Below are positions 32,958 to 44,606 of a stretch of DNA of 64,000 bases, piece by piece (within the stretch, counting starts at the first letter, position 1; each line of letters begins with the position of its first letter). Source of the stretch: CAVSPO01 sp963730005 (lineage in GTDB: Bacteria > Actinomycetota > Actinomycetes > Propionibacteriales > Propionibacteriaceae). Below the pieces are notes generated by a model that did not search any database, was not told the DNA's origin, and saw only the letters and a list, made by a program, of their open reading frames with translations. Made by a program: the position numbers and the translations under genes. The stretch spans positions 1 through 64,000 of the forward strand of contig CAVSPO010000023.1 in NCBI GenBank assembly GCA_963730005.1. Reading direction: 5' to 3'.

Positions 32958-32973
32958 ATACGCTTTGGCGTAT
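32958..32973. promoter_or_regulatory. Palindrome upstream of lsr2
   Basis: ATACGC-N4-GCGTAT with perfect 6-bp arms, ending 21 bases before the lsr2 ATG. The surrounding 32830-32995 region is unusually AT-rich for this genome, as expected near a gene for an AT-binding silencer that often regulates itself. Confidence 0.35.
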
Positions 32974-32994
32974 TCAGCAATGGAAGGAAATCCA

Positions 32995-33318
32995 ATGGCT
33001 CAACGTATGACTCTCATCGACGATGTTGATCAGGCGTCGACAGCAGATGAGACAGTCACGTTTTCCCTTGATGGCGTCAGCTATGAGATCGATCTTTCTG
33101 GTGCCAATGCCGAGAGGTTGAGGTCCGACCTGGCGCCGTGGATAGGCCACGCTCGTCGTCTGGGTGGACGAAAGGCACCGGTTCGCAAGACCGTGGGCAA
33201 GGGCTCTGCCAACGCCATCCGTGCCTGGGCGATCGCCAACGGCATCCAGGTCAGCAGTCGGGGCCGCGTGCCCGCCGACGTCCGGGCCGCCTACGAAGCG
33301 GCCAACCCAGGGTTCTAG
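32995..33318 (+). CDS. lsr2: Lsr2 nucleoid-associated xenogeneic silencer
   Basis: A 107-residue H-NS-like protein that bridges AT-rich DNA and silences acquired genes. The N-terminal oligomerisation domain (residues 1-60) contains FSLDGVSYEIDLS, and the C-terminal DNA-binding domain has the AT-hook-like RGR (89-91) in SSRGRVPADV. The ATG at 32995 is preceded by AAGGA. Position before clpC is the usual actinobacterial one. A strong hairpin lies 30 bases after the stop. Confidence 0.96.
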   Translation: MAQRMTLIDDVDQASTADETVTFSLDGVSYEIDLSGANAERLRSDLAPWIGHARRLGGRKAPVRKTVGKGSANAIRAWAIANGIQVSSRGRVPADVRAAYEAANPGF

Positions 33319-33347
33319 GTCGCCGGCTCAGCGTTCGGCGTTGGGTT

Positions 33348-33384
33348 GCGCGCAGTGCGTCCCCTGAGGGGATGCACTGCGCGC
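33348..33384 (+). terminator. Hairpin terminator after lsr2
   Basis: A 17-bp stem (arms 33348-33364 and 33368-33384, one G-T pair) with a TGA loop. It is very stable but followed by only a weak T-rich stretch. Confidence 0.55.
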
Positions 33385-33509
33385 TGCCTGTTCCTGGCGC
33401 CCGCTTGGCGCTGTTGCTGGTTTCGCAATCGGTGGTTCTGTCGGGTCGCTGGTACCCCTGGGCCCACAGACACACTGCAAAACAGCGGCCCTTGGCGAAC
33501 ACCCAAAGG

Positions 33510-33537
33510 TTGGGTCTTGGCGGTCGACGAATAGAAT
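33510..33537 (+). promoter_or_regulatory. Putative clpC promoter
   Basis: TTGGGT (33510-33515), 16-base spacer, TAGAAT (33532-33537). The leader would be about 75 nt. I found no clear ClgR or HAIR-type repeat. Confidence 0.4.
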
Positions 33538-33619
33538 GATGTCAAGCCCTCGGGTCGCCTCGATTCCGGCGGGCTCGTGACAGAACGGGCGATGACTCGT
33601 TCTACCCCTGAGGAGTCGA

Positions 33620-36184
<2,565 letters not shown>

Positions 36185-36201
36185 ATAGCTGATTGACCAA
36201 A

Positions 36202-36245
36202 GGGCCCCCGGCCGGCACGTGGAAACGCGTGCTGGCCGGGGGCCC
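36202..36245. terminator. Strong bidirectional terminator between clpC and fprA
   Basis: An 18-bp GC-rich stem (36202-36219 with 36228-36245, one G-T pair) and an 8-base loop, between two convergent genes. Confidence 0.7.
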
Positions 36246-36265
36246 GGCTGTTGGTTGGCTCGCGG

Positions 36266-37618
36266 TCAGGCCTCCGGTTCGCGCTGCAGCCCCTGGCGGG
36301 CCAGGGTGGCCAGCTCTGCCCAGCGCTCAATCTTGGTGCGCGGGCTGCCGCGCTCCTCGCCACGGAGACGCTCGGCCCGATCGATCTGATGCCAACCGTC
36401 GAGATTGGTCGGCCTGACCCCACGCGCTGCCAGCTGGTCATCCAGACTGGGCCGCTCTCCCTCCAACCGTTCACCGGCCAGATCAGCCAGCAGGTTGCGC
36501 ACGGTCTCGACCGCGTCGGGCTTGTTGGTGCCGATCACCCCCCGCGGACCGCGTTTGATCCAGCCGACGCAGTACTCTCCAGGCGCCGGAGTGCCCCCTT
36601 GGTCGACGACTCGACCTGCCACGTTGGGGATGATGGCGTGCTGCGGATCGAAGGGCACCCCGGGCAACGGTCGCCCGCGGTAGCCGATGGAGCGCAACAC
36701 CAGTTGGCAGGCGATGTCGAAGGTCTCGCCGGTGGCCTGAGCACTGCCGGCGGGGTTGGGGCCGGTGCGCTCGAAACGCATGCCGGTGACCGCCTCGTCC
36801 CCCAGCACCTCGGTGCCGCGCGCCCAGAACTGGAAATGCAGGGTCGCCACCGGATGGTCGGGGCGGGCCGCGGCGGCTGCCTGCAGGATCTCGATGTTGC
36901 GCAGCTGACGACGGTCGAGCTCCAGACCTTCGGTGCCGTCAAAAGCTCCGGGGGACACCTCGACGGCCACGCCGGGCAGCGTGACCAGCTCGCGCAGTTC
37001 GTTGCTGGTGAACGGCGCGTGGGCCGCCCCGCGGCGCCCGACGATCCACAGATCCGTCAGCCGGAGCTCGTGGAGCGCCGTCAGCACCGCGTCCGGGACG
37101 TCGGTGGGCTCCAGGGCCTCCCTCGTCTTCAGCAGCATTCGCGCGCAGTCCAGCGCCACGTTGCCGTTGCCCACCACGACGGCCTGCGTGATGCCCTCCA
37201 GGGGGAACGGGAGCGCGTCAGGGTGGCCGGAATACCAGTCCACGAACCGACGCGCCGAGCGACTCCCGGGCAATTCCTCGCCGGCCACGCCCAGCCTTTG
37301 GTCGTCGCTGGCACCGGCGGCGTAAATCACCGCGTCGTGGCTGGCCAGCAGCTCCTCACGGGTGATGTCGACGCCGAACTCGACCATGCCGCGGAGATGA
37401 GCGCGATCGGACTCCAGCACCTTGCCCAGCGCGGCCGCAATGGCCTTGATGCTGGCGTGGTCAGGGGCGACTCCGTACCGAAGAAGGCCGAAGGGGGTCG
37501 GCATCCGGTCGATGAGGTTGACCTGTGCCGTTTCGTCCAGGCCCAGCAGAGCCTGGGCGGCGAACAATCCGGAGGGGCCGGCGCCAACGATGGCGATTCT
37601 CAGCGGTCTGGGTGCCAT
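36266..37618 (-). CDS. fprA: Ferredoxin/adrenodoxin-type NADP+ reductase
   Basis: A 450-residue FAD enzyme moving electrons between NADPH and ferredoxin. The FAD motif is VGAGPSGLFAAQAL, followed by LLRYGVAPDH. The NADP motif is VVGNGNVALDCARML, and the C-terminal FAD contact is GWIKRGPRGVIGTNK. This is the adrenodoxin-reductase/FprA family. It could link the ferredoxin pool used by the 2-oxoacid oxidoreductase in this window to NADPH, though that is inference. No good binding site precedes the ATG at 37618. Confidence 0.93.
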   Translation of the reverse strand: MAPRPLRIAIVGAGPSGLFAAQALLGLDETAQVNLIDRMPTPFGLLRYGVAPDHASIKAIAAALGKVLESDRAHLRGMVEFGVDITREELLASHDAVIYAAGASDDQRLGVAGEELPGSRSARRFVDWYSGHPDALPFPLEGITQAVVVGNGNVALDCARMLLKTREALEPTDVPDAVLTALHELRLTDLWIVGRRGAAHAPFTSNELRELVTLPGVAVEVSPGAFDGTEGLELDRRQLRNIEILQAAAAARPDHPVATLHFQFWARGTEVLGDEAVTGMRFERTGPNPAGSAQATGETFDIACQLVLRSIGYRGRPLPGVPFDPQHAIIPNVAGRVVDQGGTPAPGEYCVGWIKRGPRGVIGTNKPDAVETVRNLLADLAGERLEGERPSLDDQLAARGVRPTNLDGWHQIDRAERLRGEERGSPRTKIERWAELATLARQGLQREPEA

Positions 37619-37757
37619 GCCGCCATTGTTGCTGCTCTTTCCTGCCGTGCGGAATGTGGCCCGAGGGTGTCCGTCAGGTGGAATGCAAACGGGTCCTGGC
37701 CGGGCCCTGACACCGGCCAAGCCTGGGCCACTGCCCGCCGGGTCCAGTAGTTCAGGG

Positions 37758-38516
37758 TCAGTTCATCGCGCTGTGCAGTTGGTCGATCCAGCCCCGGACG
37801 TCGTCAATGGGCAGTTGACCGGGCGCTGAGGCGGGGCCGACGGTGGCGAACGTGGCGGCAGAGCCGAAAGCGCCGCCGACCAGTCGACTGGCCGCTCCCA
37901 GTGTCCCCATCGAGATCGTGATCAGCGGGGTGTCGGCGTCCTTGGCACGGGTGGCCGTCGCGAGCAGCAGCTGGGCCACGTCGACGGCGTCCTGTGGCAT
38001 CACGGCCATCTTGCAGGCGTCAGCGCCCATCGCCTCCATGGCGGCCAGCCTCGCCACCAGCTCTTCGAAGGGTGGGGTGGCCGACATGTCATGGTGGGAT
38101 GCCAGCACTGCGACGCCGGCCCGATGGGCGCCAGCGATGACCTCGGCCGCTGTGGGATGGCGGTACTCGACGTCAAGCAGGTCGGCATGGCCCGATCGGG
38201 CGGCATTGAGCAGCGTCGCCCGGTAGTGCAACGGCGCCAGCGTCGCCTGACCGCCCTGGGAGACGGTGCGCACGGTGAACAACAGCGGGGTGTGCCCGAC
38301 GGCGGCCCGCACGGCTGCCAGCAGTCGTCCCGTTGCCGTCGGATTCTCCAGCTGCCGGAAGTGGTCGGCCCGCCACTCGACGATCTCGGCCCCGGCCTCG
38401 ACGGCTCGTCGGGTCTGGTCCATGATCTCGGAAACCTCGGCACCCGTGACCGGCACGATGATCGCGGGACGCCCGGCACCCAGCTCAGTGTCGCGAAGTA
38501 CCAGCGTCTTGGGCAT
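37758..38516 (-). CDS. aroD: Type I 3-dehydroquinate dehydratase
   Basis: It dehydrates 3-dehydroquinate to 3-dehydroshikimate through a Schiff base. 252 residues; VEWRADHF, the catalytic His pair in ASHHDMS and the Schiff-base lysine in CKMAVMP. Most actinobacteria use the unrelated type II enzyme for the shikimate pathway, so a type I enzyme may be catabolic (quinate) or a replacement. The start follows GGAGG and overlaps the end of the mshB-like gene by 32 bases. Confidence 0.92.
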   Translation of the reverse strand: MPKTLVLRDTELGAGRPAIIVPVTGAEVSEIMDQTRRAVEAGAEIVEWRADHFRQLENPTATGRLLAAVRAAVGHTPLLFTVRTVSQGGQATLAPLHYRATLLNAARSGHADLLDVEYRHPTAAEVIAGAHRAGVAVLASHHDMSATPPFEELVARLAAMEAMGADACKMAVMPQDAVDVAQLLLATATRAKDADTPLITISMGTLGAASRLVGGAFGSAATFATVGPASAPGQLPIDDVRGWIDQLHSAMN

Positions 38517-39297
38517 CGGGCCTCCCGGTGTTTGGTTGGGGATGTCGGCACTCGCTCGACGGCCGTCGCCAGGGTCGCAACCCCAGGGCGGTGACGATCG
38601 GTTCGCGCTGGCCGCCGGAGAGCAGCACGTGGTCGCCGTCCACCCGGAGCTGGCTGGCGTGCGCTGCCAGTGCAGCACTGGCTGCCGGCAACTGGTCGGC
38701 CAGGTCCAGCCACTCGACGTCGGGCCCGGGCCGGCTGGTCACGACGGCCATCGGCGTCGCGGTGGCCTGACAGGCCTGCACGCTCACTTCGTGCATCCGG
38801 ACGTGGTCCGGGTGACCATAGCCGCCGTCGGCGTCGTAGCTGACCAACAGGTCGACAGGACGGGCGGCGAGCAGCGCTGCCAGGTCGGCGGCGGTCGAGA
38901 CCAGCGAAGCAGAGGTGAACGATTCGGGCGATTGGTCGGCGGCAGGCCCGGCCACCCCGGGACCGACCCAGCGCATCCCCGAGTCGGTGTAGCGGCGCGC
39001 CGGGAGCCCCGCCGCCCGCGCCGGTGGGGTGCCCAACCAGTAGTGGTCGCGCACGCCCAGCGCGGCCAGCGCCGCAGCCAACTCCTGCTCGCGGAGCCGG
39101 GCCAGGCCGGGGGTGCCGACCAGCGTCGACCACGGCCCCGGCAGCACCTCCCCCAGCTCGCCGCGCGTGGCGGTCAGCACCGGGCAGGACAGGCCGCTCG
39201 CGGTGAGCGCAGCAATCAGCACGCCGGTGGCGAGCACCTCGTCGTCGGGATGGGCGTGCGCGAACAGCACCCGCCGGCAGCCGTCCAGAACGCTCAT
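38485..39297 (-). CDS. mshB: PIG-L family deacetylase, MshB-like
   Basis: A 270-residue zinc-dependent N-acetyl-sugar deacetylase. The metal motif AHPDDE lies at residues 15-20 and the third ligand is in GYGHPDHVRMHE. In mycothiol synthesis MshB removes acetyl from GlcNAc-inositol. It overlaps the glycosyltransferase gene by 4 bases (ATGA), so the two act in sequence, as MshA and MshB do. A role in another glycoconjugate is possible but less likely, given mycothione reductase at 58 kb. Confidence 0.8.
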   Translation of the reverse strand: MSVLDGCRRVLFAHAHPDDEVLATGVLIAALTASGLSCPVLTATRGELGEVLPGPWSTLVGTPGLARLREQELAAALAALGVRDHYWLGTPPARAAGLPARRYTDSGMRWVGPGVAGPAADQSPESFTSASLVSTAADLAALLAARPVDLLVSYDADGGYGHPDHVRMHEVSVQACQATATPMAVVTSRPGPDVEWLDLADQLPAASAALAAHASQLRVDGDHVLLSGGQREPIVTALGLRPWRRPSSECRHPQPNTGRPDAQDAGTSRH

Positions 39298-40517
39298 CGT
39301 GTTGCCCCGATCAGCAGCTGGTCGTACAGGTGGACGAGCTCGCCGGCAGCCTGTCGCCAACTGAATCGACGGGCATGCACCTGGGCCACCACGCCCATCC
39401 GCGCGCCCAGCCTCCGGCTGGCCAGCAGGCCGCTCAGCGCAGCTGCCCACTGGTCGGGGTCGCGGCCGGCCATCAGGATGCCGGTCTCGCCGTCCACCAC
39501 CGCCTCGCGCAGCCCCCCGGCCGCCGAGGCGATCACCGGTGTGCCGCTCGCCGCAGCCTCCAGGGCCAGCAGTCCGAAGGTTTCCGAGTGCGAGGGCACC
39601 AGCACCGCTTTGGCGCCGCGCAGCAGCCCGGCCAGTTGCTCACGCGGTTGGGGGCCGGTGAAGCTCACGTGTCCAGCCAGACCGAGCTCCGCGACGAGCT
39701 CGTCCAGCTCGGCACGGTAACCCATGAAGTCGGCCGAGGTGTCGCCGGCCACCACCAGCTGCGGGCGCAGCGCTTCCGGGACGCCGGCCAACGCCCGAAT
39801 GGCCAGGTCGGGGGCTTTCAGCGGCTGCAGTCGCGCGGCGAACACCAGGTAGCCGTTGGCGGCGTGATCCCAGGGCCCGGGCACCGAGGACTGCTCACCG
39901 GGCGTTGCCGGGCGGAACAACTGGTGGTCGACGCCCGGGGCGATCACGTGCACCCGGTGGGGTTGCGCTCCGCAGCGTTCGATCACGGTGCGGGCCTCGG
40001 AGGTGCTCACCGTGACGACGGCATCCGACCCGAGGGCCACCCGCGCCTCACCGCTCACCCGGCGGACCGACTCCGCAGGCTCACCTTCTGAGAGCGGGGA
40101 CCCCGGCAGCGCCGCGACCGAGTGATAGCTCTGGACGTGCGGGACACCCCAGCCGCGGGCCACCGGCAGGGCGGCGACTCCCGACATCCAGTGATGGGAG
40201 TGCACCAGCTGGTACCGGTCCAGGCGTTCAAGACCGGTTCGGAACTCGTCCAGGTGCTCGTCGATGCGGCTCTTCGGCAGCGGCATCGCCGGCCCGGCCG
40301 GCAGGTGTCGTAGCCTCAGGCCGGGCGCCAGCTGCGCGACCGACGGGGCGTGCGGGCTGGCCGCCCGGGTGATGAGGTCGACCTGGTGGCCGCGGGCCGC
40401 CAGCGCACGTGCCAAGCTGAGTTCGACCACGTTCATGCCGCCCGCGTCCCCATGGCCGGGTTGATCGGCAGGTGAGGTGTGCATGGAGACGAAGGCAATC
40501 CGCAGGGGCGTGGCCAT
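39294..40517 (-). CDS. mshA: GT4 glycosyltransferase, MshA-like
   Basis: A 407-residue GT-B retaining glycosyltransferase. MshA-like features: the N-terminal FVSMHTSP and GDAGGMNVVELSLA loops that bind inositol phosphate, HSHHWMSG, and the C-terminal nucleotide-sugar motif SETFGLLALEAAASGTPV. MshA joins GlcNAc to inositol-3-phosphate in the first committed step of mycothiol synthesis. The start at 40517 overlaps the upstream stop by one base (TGATG). Confidence 0.82.
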   Translation of the reverse strand: MATPLRIAFVSMHTSPADQPGHGDAGGMNVVELSLARALAARGHQVDLITRAASPHAPSVAQLAPGLRLRHLPAGPAMPLPKSRIDEHLDEFRTGLERLDRYQLVHSHHWMSGVAALPVARGWGVPHVQSYHSVAALPGSPLSEGEPAESVRRVSGEARVALGSDAVVTVSTSEARTVIERCGAQPHRVHVIAPGVDHQLFRPATPGEQSSVPGPWDHAANGYLVFAARLQPLKAPDLAIRALAGVPEALRPQLVVAGDTSADFMGYRAELDELVAELGLAGHVSFTGPQPREQLAGLLRGAKAVLVPSHSETFGLLALEAAASGTPVIASAAGGLREAVVDGETGILMAGRDPDQWAAALSGLLASRRLGARMGVVAQVHARRFSWRQAAGELVHLYDQLLIGATR

Positions 40518-41626
40518 CAACGGAAGGTGACCTTGACGCCTTCGCTGGTGACCTCCGCGTTGTATCCGGGAACCGAGTGAGTGCCCTGGTACAGCTTGCC
40601 GTTCTCGGCCTTCATCACGCAGTTCCACTTCATGTCGAGCTCGGCTGCCATCTGGGCGACGTCGTTGGAGTTGACGACGATCTCGGCGCGATCGATGGCG
40701 CCACCTCCTGAGGAGACCTTGCATTCCAGGCTGTCGGTGACCAGCTTCTGATCGTCGAAGGTGCCCGTGTAGTTGAGGCCGCACTCGGGCTTGATCGTCT
40801 CTTTGTTGGCCAGACACCAGGTGAGGTGTTCCTTCGCGGCCTTGCGCACGTCATCGATGCCCTGGTCGGTGAGCGAAATCTGGTTGTCGCTCAGCGACGG
40901 CGGGCGGACCAGGCTGTCGACGACGAAGGTGTCGGGCTGCAGCTGGTACATCGCGCTGTCCAGCGTCATCGTGTAGGTGCCCGGGAAAACCGTGATCTTG
41001 CTGGAGGTCACCGGCACGCCGTTGACCCTCAACCCGACCTGCGAGGCCGGGATCGGGTTGACGGACATCGGCAGGGCAATGGTGGCCAGCCGATAGCTGC
41101 CGGCGGAGTCCTTGTTGAGCTGGAAGGTGTCGCTGACAGTGTGCCCGGCGATGGTGTACGTGACGGGGAAGGTGTGCTTGTCCGTCGACTCGGCGATCGA
41201 GACTTCGGTGATCTGGGTGTCCTGGGTCGCCTGGGTCAGCACGTCGTTGGTCAACAGCGTGGTGTCGGTGGGAACCGACTCAGCCATGGCGATGATGCTG
41301 GCCGCGTCACCAGCGTTCAGGGCGGCGAAATAGGCGTTGATAGCGGCGTCCGGTGTCCGGTACTTGTTGGCCGGGGTCGCAGTTCCGGCACCCGCACTGC
41401 CGGTGGCGCCGCCGCCGAGCAGCCTGCTGCCCGCGAAGATCAGCGCCGCCACGACCAGCACGGCGGCAACGATGATGACGATGTTCCGCGCGCCGCGCTT
41501 GGGTGCAGCAGGCTCCGATGGCGTCCCGGCCGGCTGCGAGTTCGGCAGAGGCGACGCGGCGGGCTGGCCGGCGTTGGCGTCGTGCTGGGAAGGCCCTGAG
41601 CCGCCGGGACGGAACTGGTCGCTCAT
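40517..41626 (-). CDS. Membrane-anchored protein of unknown function
   Basis: A 369-residue protein with a Pro/Ser-rich cytoplasmic N-terminus, one membrane segment (about 47-68) and a large extracytoplasmic domain. Near the domain start (NAYFAALNAGDAASI) it resembles the NTF2-like or DUF4878-like folds of secreted actinobacterial proteins. The C-terminal third has three cysteines and a DUF4333-like feel (NCVMKAENGKLYQG), but I cannot assign it firmly. A GGAG site precedes the ATG. It lies directly upstream of mshA in the same operon. Confidence 0.75.
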   Translation of the reverse strand: MSDQFRPGGSGPSQHDANAGQPAASPLPNSQPAGTPSEPAAPKRGARNIVIIVAAVLVVAALIFAGSRLLGGGATGSAGAGTATPANKYRTPDAAINAYFAALNAGDAASIIAMAESVPTDTTLLTNDVLTQATQDTQITEVSIAESTDKHTFPVTYTIAGHTVSDTFQLNKDSAGSYRLATIALPMSVNPIPASQVGLRVNGVPVTSSKITVFPGTYTMTLDSAMYQLQPDTFVVDSLVRPPSLSDNQISLTDQGIDDVRKAAKEHLTWCLANKETIKPECGLNYTGTFDDQKLVTDSLECKVSSGGGAIDRAEIVVNSNDVAQMAAELDMKWNCVMKAENGKLYQGTHSVPGYNAEVTSEGVKVTFR

Positions 41627-41686
41627 CGATTCTCCTGAAGTGGTGCGGACTGGCTAGATCCTAGGTGGACCGAACAACAAGCCTCA

Positions 41687-42253
41687 TCATCCCAGACCGG
41701 TGGTGAGAAGCCAGAAGTCGGCCAGCTCCCAGGGCCGATTGACGGCCCAGTGGCTTCGCTCCTGAGCTGCCCAGTGATCCCACCACGGCCGGAACCCGGC
41801 ACCGTCGGATCGGGACAGGGCCAGCTCTTTTCGCGCTGCGGCGTCCTTCTCGAGCCAGAGCCGGGTGCTGGCCAGCGGTGCACTGGCGCGGCTGAGCGCC
41901 CCGCAGCCCTCCACCAGGATCGGCATGTTCGGGTCCAACGCCCGCCAGTCGGCAGGCGTGCCGGTGTCCCAGTTCCAACGCCGGTAACCCGGTGCGGCGG
42001 GCCGCAGAATCGTCCCGGTCACCGCGCGGCCGGCCGCCGCCAGCCCACTCCAGCCTGGGTATACGTCGTCCAGACTGATCAGCTGCACAGGGCCCACCTC
42101 AGGGCGCAGCTGGGCTGCCAGTGTGGTGGCCAGCGTGGTCTTGCCTGACCCGGAACCGCCGTCCAGCAACACCACCAGGCGTCGTCCGCGGGCGTCGTCG
42201 ACGAGCCGGCGGACCAAGGTTTCCAAACCGGCGGGCAGCATGAGGGTGGCCAT
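41687..42253 (-). CDS. P-loop kinase of uridine-kinase type
   Basis: A 188-residue small-molecule kinase. Walker A is DGGSGSGKTT (about residues 32-41), followed by a LISLDDVYPGW acidic motif and VEGCGAL. The substrate is unknown. It begins 23 bases after the ykoC-like gene on the same strand, so it may be the last gene of the thiamine-riboswitch operon. A kinase acting on an imported thiamine precursor is an attractive but unproven reading. Confidence 0.78.
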   Translation of the reverse strand: MATLMLPAGLETLVRRLVDDARGRRLVVLLDGGSGSGKTTLATTLAAQLRPEVGPVQLISLDDVYPGWSGLAAAGRAVTGTILRPAAPGYRRWNWDTGTPADWRALDPNMPILVEGCGALSRASAPLASTRLWLEKDAAARKELALSRSDGAGFRPWWDHWAAQERSHWAVNRPWELADFWLLTTGLG

Positions 42254-42276
42254 GATCTGCAAGCGTAGGGAACCTG

Positions 42277-43080
42277 CTACGCCGGAGCCTCACTGCCGAC
42301 GAACCAGAAGGTGCCGGCCCACACCGCCAACCCGATCGACGCGGTGCAGACGGCCACCGCGATCAGGATCGCGACGACATCGGCGCCGGTCAGCCGCGAG
42401 GGGCGCGCCCAGGTTCGGGTCCGCGCGGACTGAGCGCCGAAGCCGCGGGCTTCCATCGAGGTGGCCAACTTGGTGCCGCGGCGGATGGCGAACACGAGCA
42501 GCGCGAATGCCATCGTCGCCCAGCGGCGCAGCCATCCGGTGTCACCCAACCCGCGGGCCCGGCGAGCCTGGCCCATGGTGCGCCAGTCGTTGGCGAACAG
42601 GCCGAGCATCCGAACCCCGGCCAGCGTGCCCAGCACGAACCGGGCCGGCAGGTGCACCAGTTGCGCCAGACCGTCAGCCATGTCGGTCGGGTCGACGCCC
42701 AGCATCAGGATCATCGCCGACAACGCCAGCGCCAGCAACCGGACGAACACCGCGATGGCCATCAGCGTCGAGTGGTGGCTGATGGTGATCAGCCACCACT
42801 GCCAGTAGACCTCGCCGCCGGGGCGTCCATACAGCAGCATGCTGATCGACGCCAGGGGAGCCACCAGCAGGATGGGCGCCAGCCGGCGCGCCATCAGGCC
42901 CACCGGCACGCCGCAGGACCGGAAGATGATGACCTGCAGCGCCAGCATGGTGCTGGCGCTGACCCAGTCCAGGGTCAGCAGGATCGGGATGGCGACCAGC
43001 ACGGCGAGGCCGAGCCGCGTCACCGGGTTGACGGCATCCAGCGCGGTGCGCCGGTGCTGGACCGTGGCAGCCGCGGTCAT
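42277..43080 (-). CDS. ykoC: ECF transporter transmembrane (T) component
   Basis: A 267-residue EcfT-type coupling protein with about five membrane segments and the two ATPase-contact Ala-Arg-Gly motifs (QARRARGLG and SMEARGFG). It couples ATP hydrolysis to substrate uptake by the S component. The start overlaps the ATPase stop by 4 bases. Confidence 0.92.
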   Translation of the reverse strand: MTAAATVQHRRTALDAVNPVTRLGLAVLVAIPILLTLDWVSASTMLALQVIIFRSCGVPVGLMARRLAPILLVAPLASISMLLYGRPGGEVYWQWWLITISHHSTLMAIAVFVRLLALALSAMILMLGVDPTDMADGLAQLVHLPARFVLGTLAGVRMLGLFANDWRTMGQARRARGLGDTGWLRRWATMAFALLVFAIRRGTKLATSMEARGFGAQSARTRTWARPSRLTGADVVAILIAVAVCTASIGLAVWAGTFWFVGSEAPA

Positions 43081-44603
43081 GACACCGGCTCCAGTGCGTC
43101 CAGGTGGAGGTGGCACTCACCCAGGATCGCCAGGTAGTTCTCGTCGTGGGTGACCGAGACGATGGTACGACCCTCGTTCAGGATGGACAGCACCAACCCG
43201 ACCAGATCGTTCCAGGTGGTGCGATCCTGCCCGAAGGTGGGCTCGTCCAGGAAGATCAGCTGCGGGCTGCTGGCCAGCACGGTGCCCACTGACAGCCGCC
43301 GCTTCTCCCCACCGGACAGCGTGAACGGGTTGGCGTCGGCCAGCGTTGCCAGGTGCAGTGTGGCGAGCAGTTCGTCGACACGATCGGCGGTCTGTGCCGG
43401 TGCCCAGCCCAATGCCTGCAGCCCGACGCCGATTTCGCGACGCACAGAGGTCTCGACGAACTGGTGTTCGGGTTCCTGGAAGACCGTTCCGATGCGGGTC
43501 AGCAGCTGTCTGGACGTCCAGGTGACCGGCTGGGCAGGATCGAACAACCGCTTTCGGAACAAGCCGGTGTGGCCGGGCGCGCCGGGTGGACGCAGAGACT
43601 GGGCGGCCTCGATGTGCCCCGAGAGAGCCGGCAGCAGCCCGGCCAGGGTGAGTGCCAGCGTCGACTTGCCGGCCCCGTTGGCGCCCGTGACGACGGTGGA
43701 CACGCCAGCCGCGATTGTGGTCTGCAACCCGCTGCGCACCGGCTTGGCGGGGGAGTGGCCGATGGTCAGATCGTGTGCGGTCAACAGCCGGGGAGCGGAC
43801 CGGGGGTCGACGTTGGTGCGCGGCGCGACGGACGGCGGGACGCCCGGCACCCAGGTGCCGGCAGCGGTCAGTTCCTCGCGGTGACGGCTGAACACCACCT
43901 CTGGGGAGCCGTCGGCGAGCAACCCCCCGTCAGCCGCCAACACGATCACCCGATCGACCAGACCCGCCCACACCTCCACCCGGTGTTCGACGACCACGAG
44001 GGTTTGACGGCGGTCCGCCACCACCCGGGCCACCGTGTCGCGCACGTCCAGCACGCCATCGGGGTCCAGGTTGGCGGTGGGCTCGTCCAGGAGCAGCAGG
44101 CGCGGCCTGCCGCCTTCGTCGGGCTCGTCGTCAGCCAGTTGCATGGCGAGCGCGCCGGCGAGGGCCAATCTTTGTTTCTGGCCACCGGACAGCTCGGTGG
44201 TGGGATGGTCCAAGGCCAGACCAAGGCCCACCTCGTCCAGGGCCCGGCGGACCCGGGGCCAGATCCGGTGGCGTGGCACGCCAAGGTTCTCCAAACCGAA
44301 GGCAACGTCGTCGCCCACCTTGGCCAGGATCACCTGCGACTCGGGATCCTGCTGGACGAGCCCGACGTGGCCGCTGACCCGGCTGGGGTGTTTGCCGTCG
44401 ATCAGCAGCCGACCGGCCTCCTCCCCCTCGTCGGAGCTGCCCAGTACGCCTGCCAGCGCGGCAAGCAGGGTCGATTTGCCGGCGCCGCTGGCCCCCAGCA
44501 GCAGCACGCGCTCGCCCGCCTCGATGCTGAAGCTGACGTCGCGCACGGCCCACCGCTTACGGCCCGCGTGGCGCCAGCCCCAGTCCTGGGCAGTGAGGTG
44601 CAC
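43077..44603 (-). CDS. ykoD: ECF transporter ATPase, two fused ABC domains
   Basis: A 508-residue double ATPase. First domain: GASGAGKST, signature LSGGQKQRLALA, LLLDEPTANLD. Second domain: GANGAGKST, signature LSGGEKRRLSVG, FLDEPTFGQD. The fused form stands in for the usual EcfA/EcfA' pair, as in YkoD. It lies between the S and T components, under the TPP riboswitch. Confidence 0.95.
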   Translation of the reverse strand: MHLTAQDWGWRHAGRKRWAVRDVSFSIEAGERVLLLGASGAGKSTLLAALAGVLGSSDEGEEAGRLLIDGKHPSRVSGHVGLVQQDPESQVILAKVGDDVAFGLENLGVPRHRIWPRVRRALDEVGLGLALDHPTTELSGGQKQRLALAGALAMQLADDEPDEGGRPRLLLLDEPTANLDPDGVLDVRDTVARVVADRRQTLVVVEHRVEVWAGLVDRVIVLAADGGLLADGSPEVVFSRHREELTAAGTWVPGVPPSVAPRTNVDPRSAPRLLTAHDLTIGHSPAKPVRSGLQTTIAAGVSTVVTGANGAGKSTLALTLAGLLPALSGHIEAAQSLRPPGAPGHTGLFRKRLFDPAQPVTWTSRQLLTRIGTVFQEPEHQFVETSVRREIGVGLQALGWAPAQTADRVDELLATLHLATLADANPFTLSGGEKRRLSVGTVLASSPQLIFLDEPTFGQDRTTWNDLVGLVLSILNEGRTIVSVTHDENYLAILGECHLHLDALEPVS

Positions 44604-44606
44604 GGT

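Larger units (their letters stand above)
33319..33619 (+). other. Non-coding region between lsr2 and clpC
   Basis: About 300 bases with no convincing gene. It holds a 17-bp hairpin at 33348-33384 and a putative clpC promoter near 33510-33537. Between them (33390-33500) I see no further motif; short open frames there lack binding sites. Confidence 0.6.
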
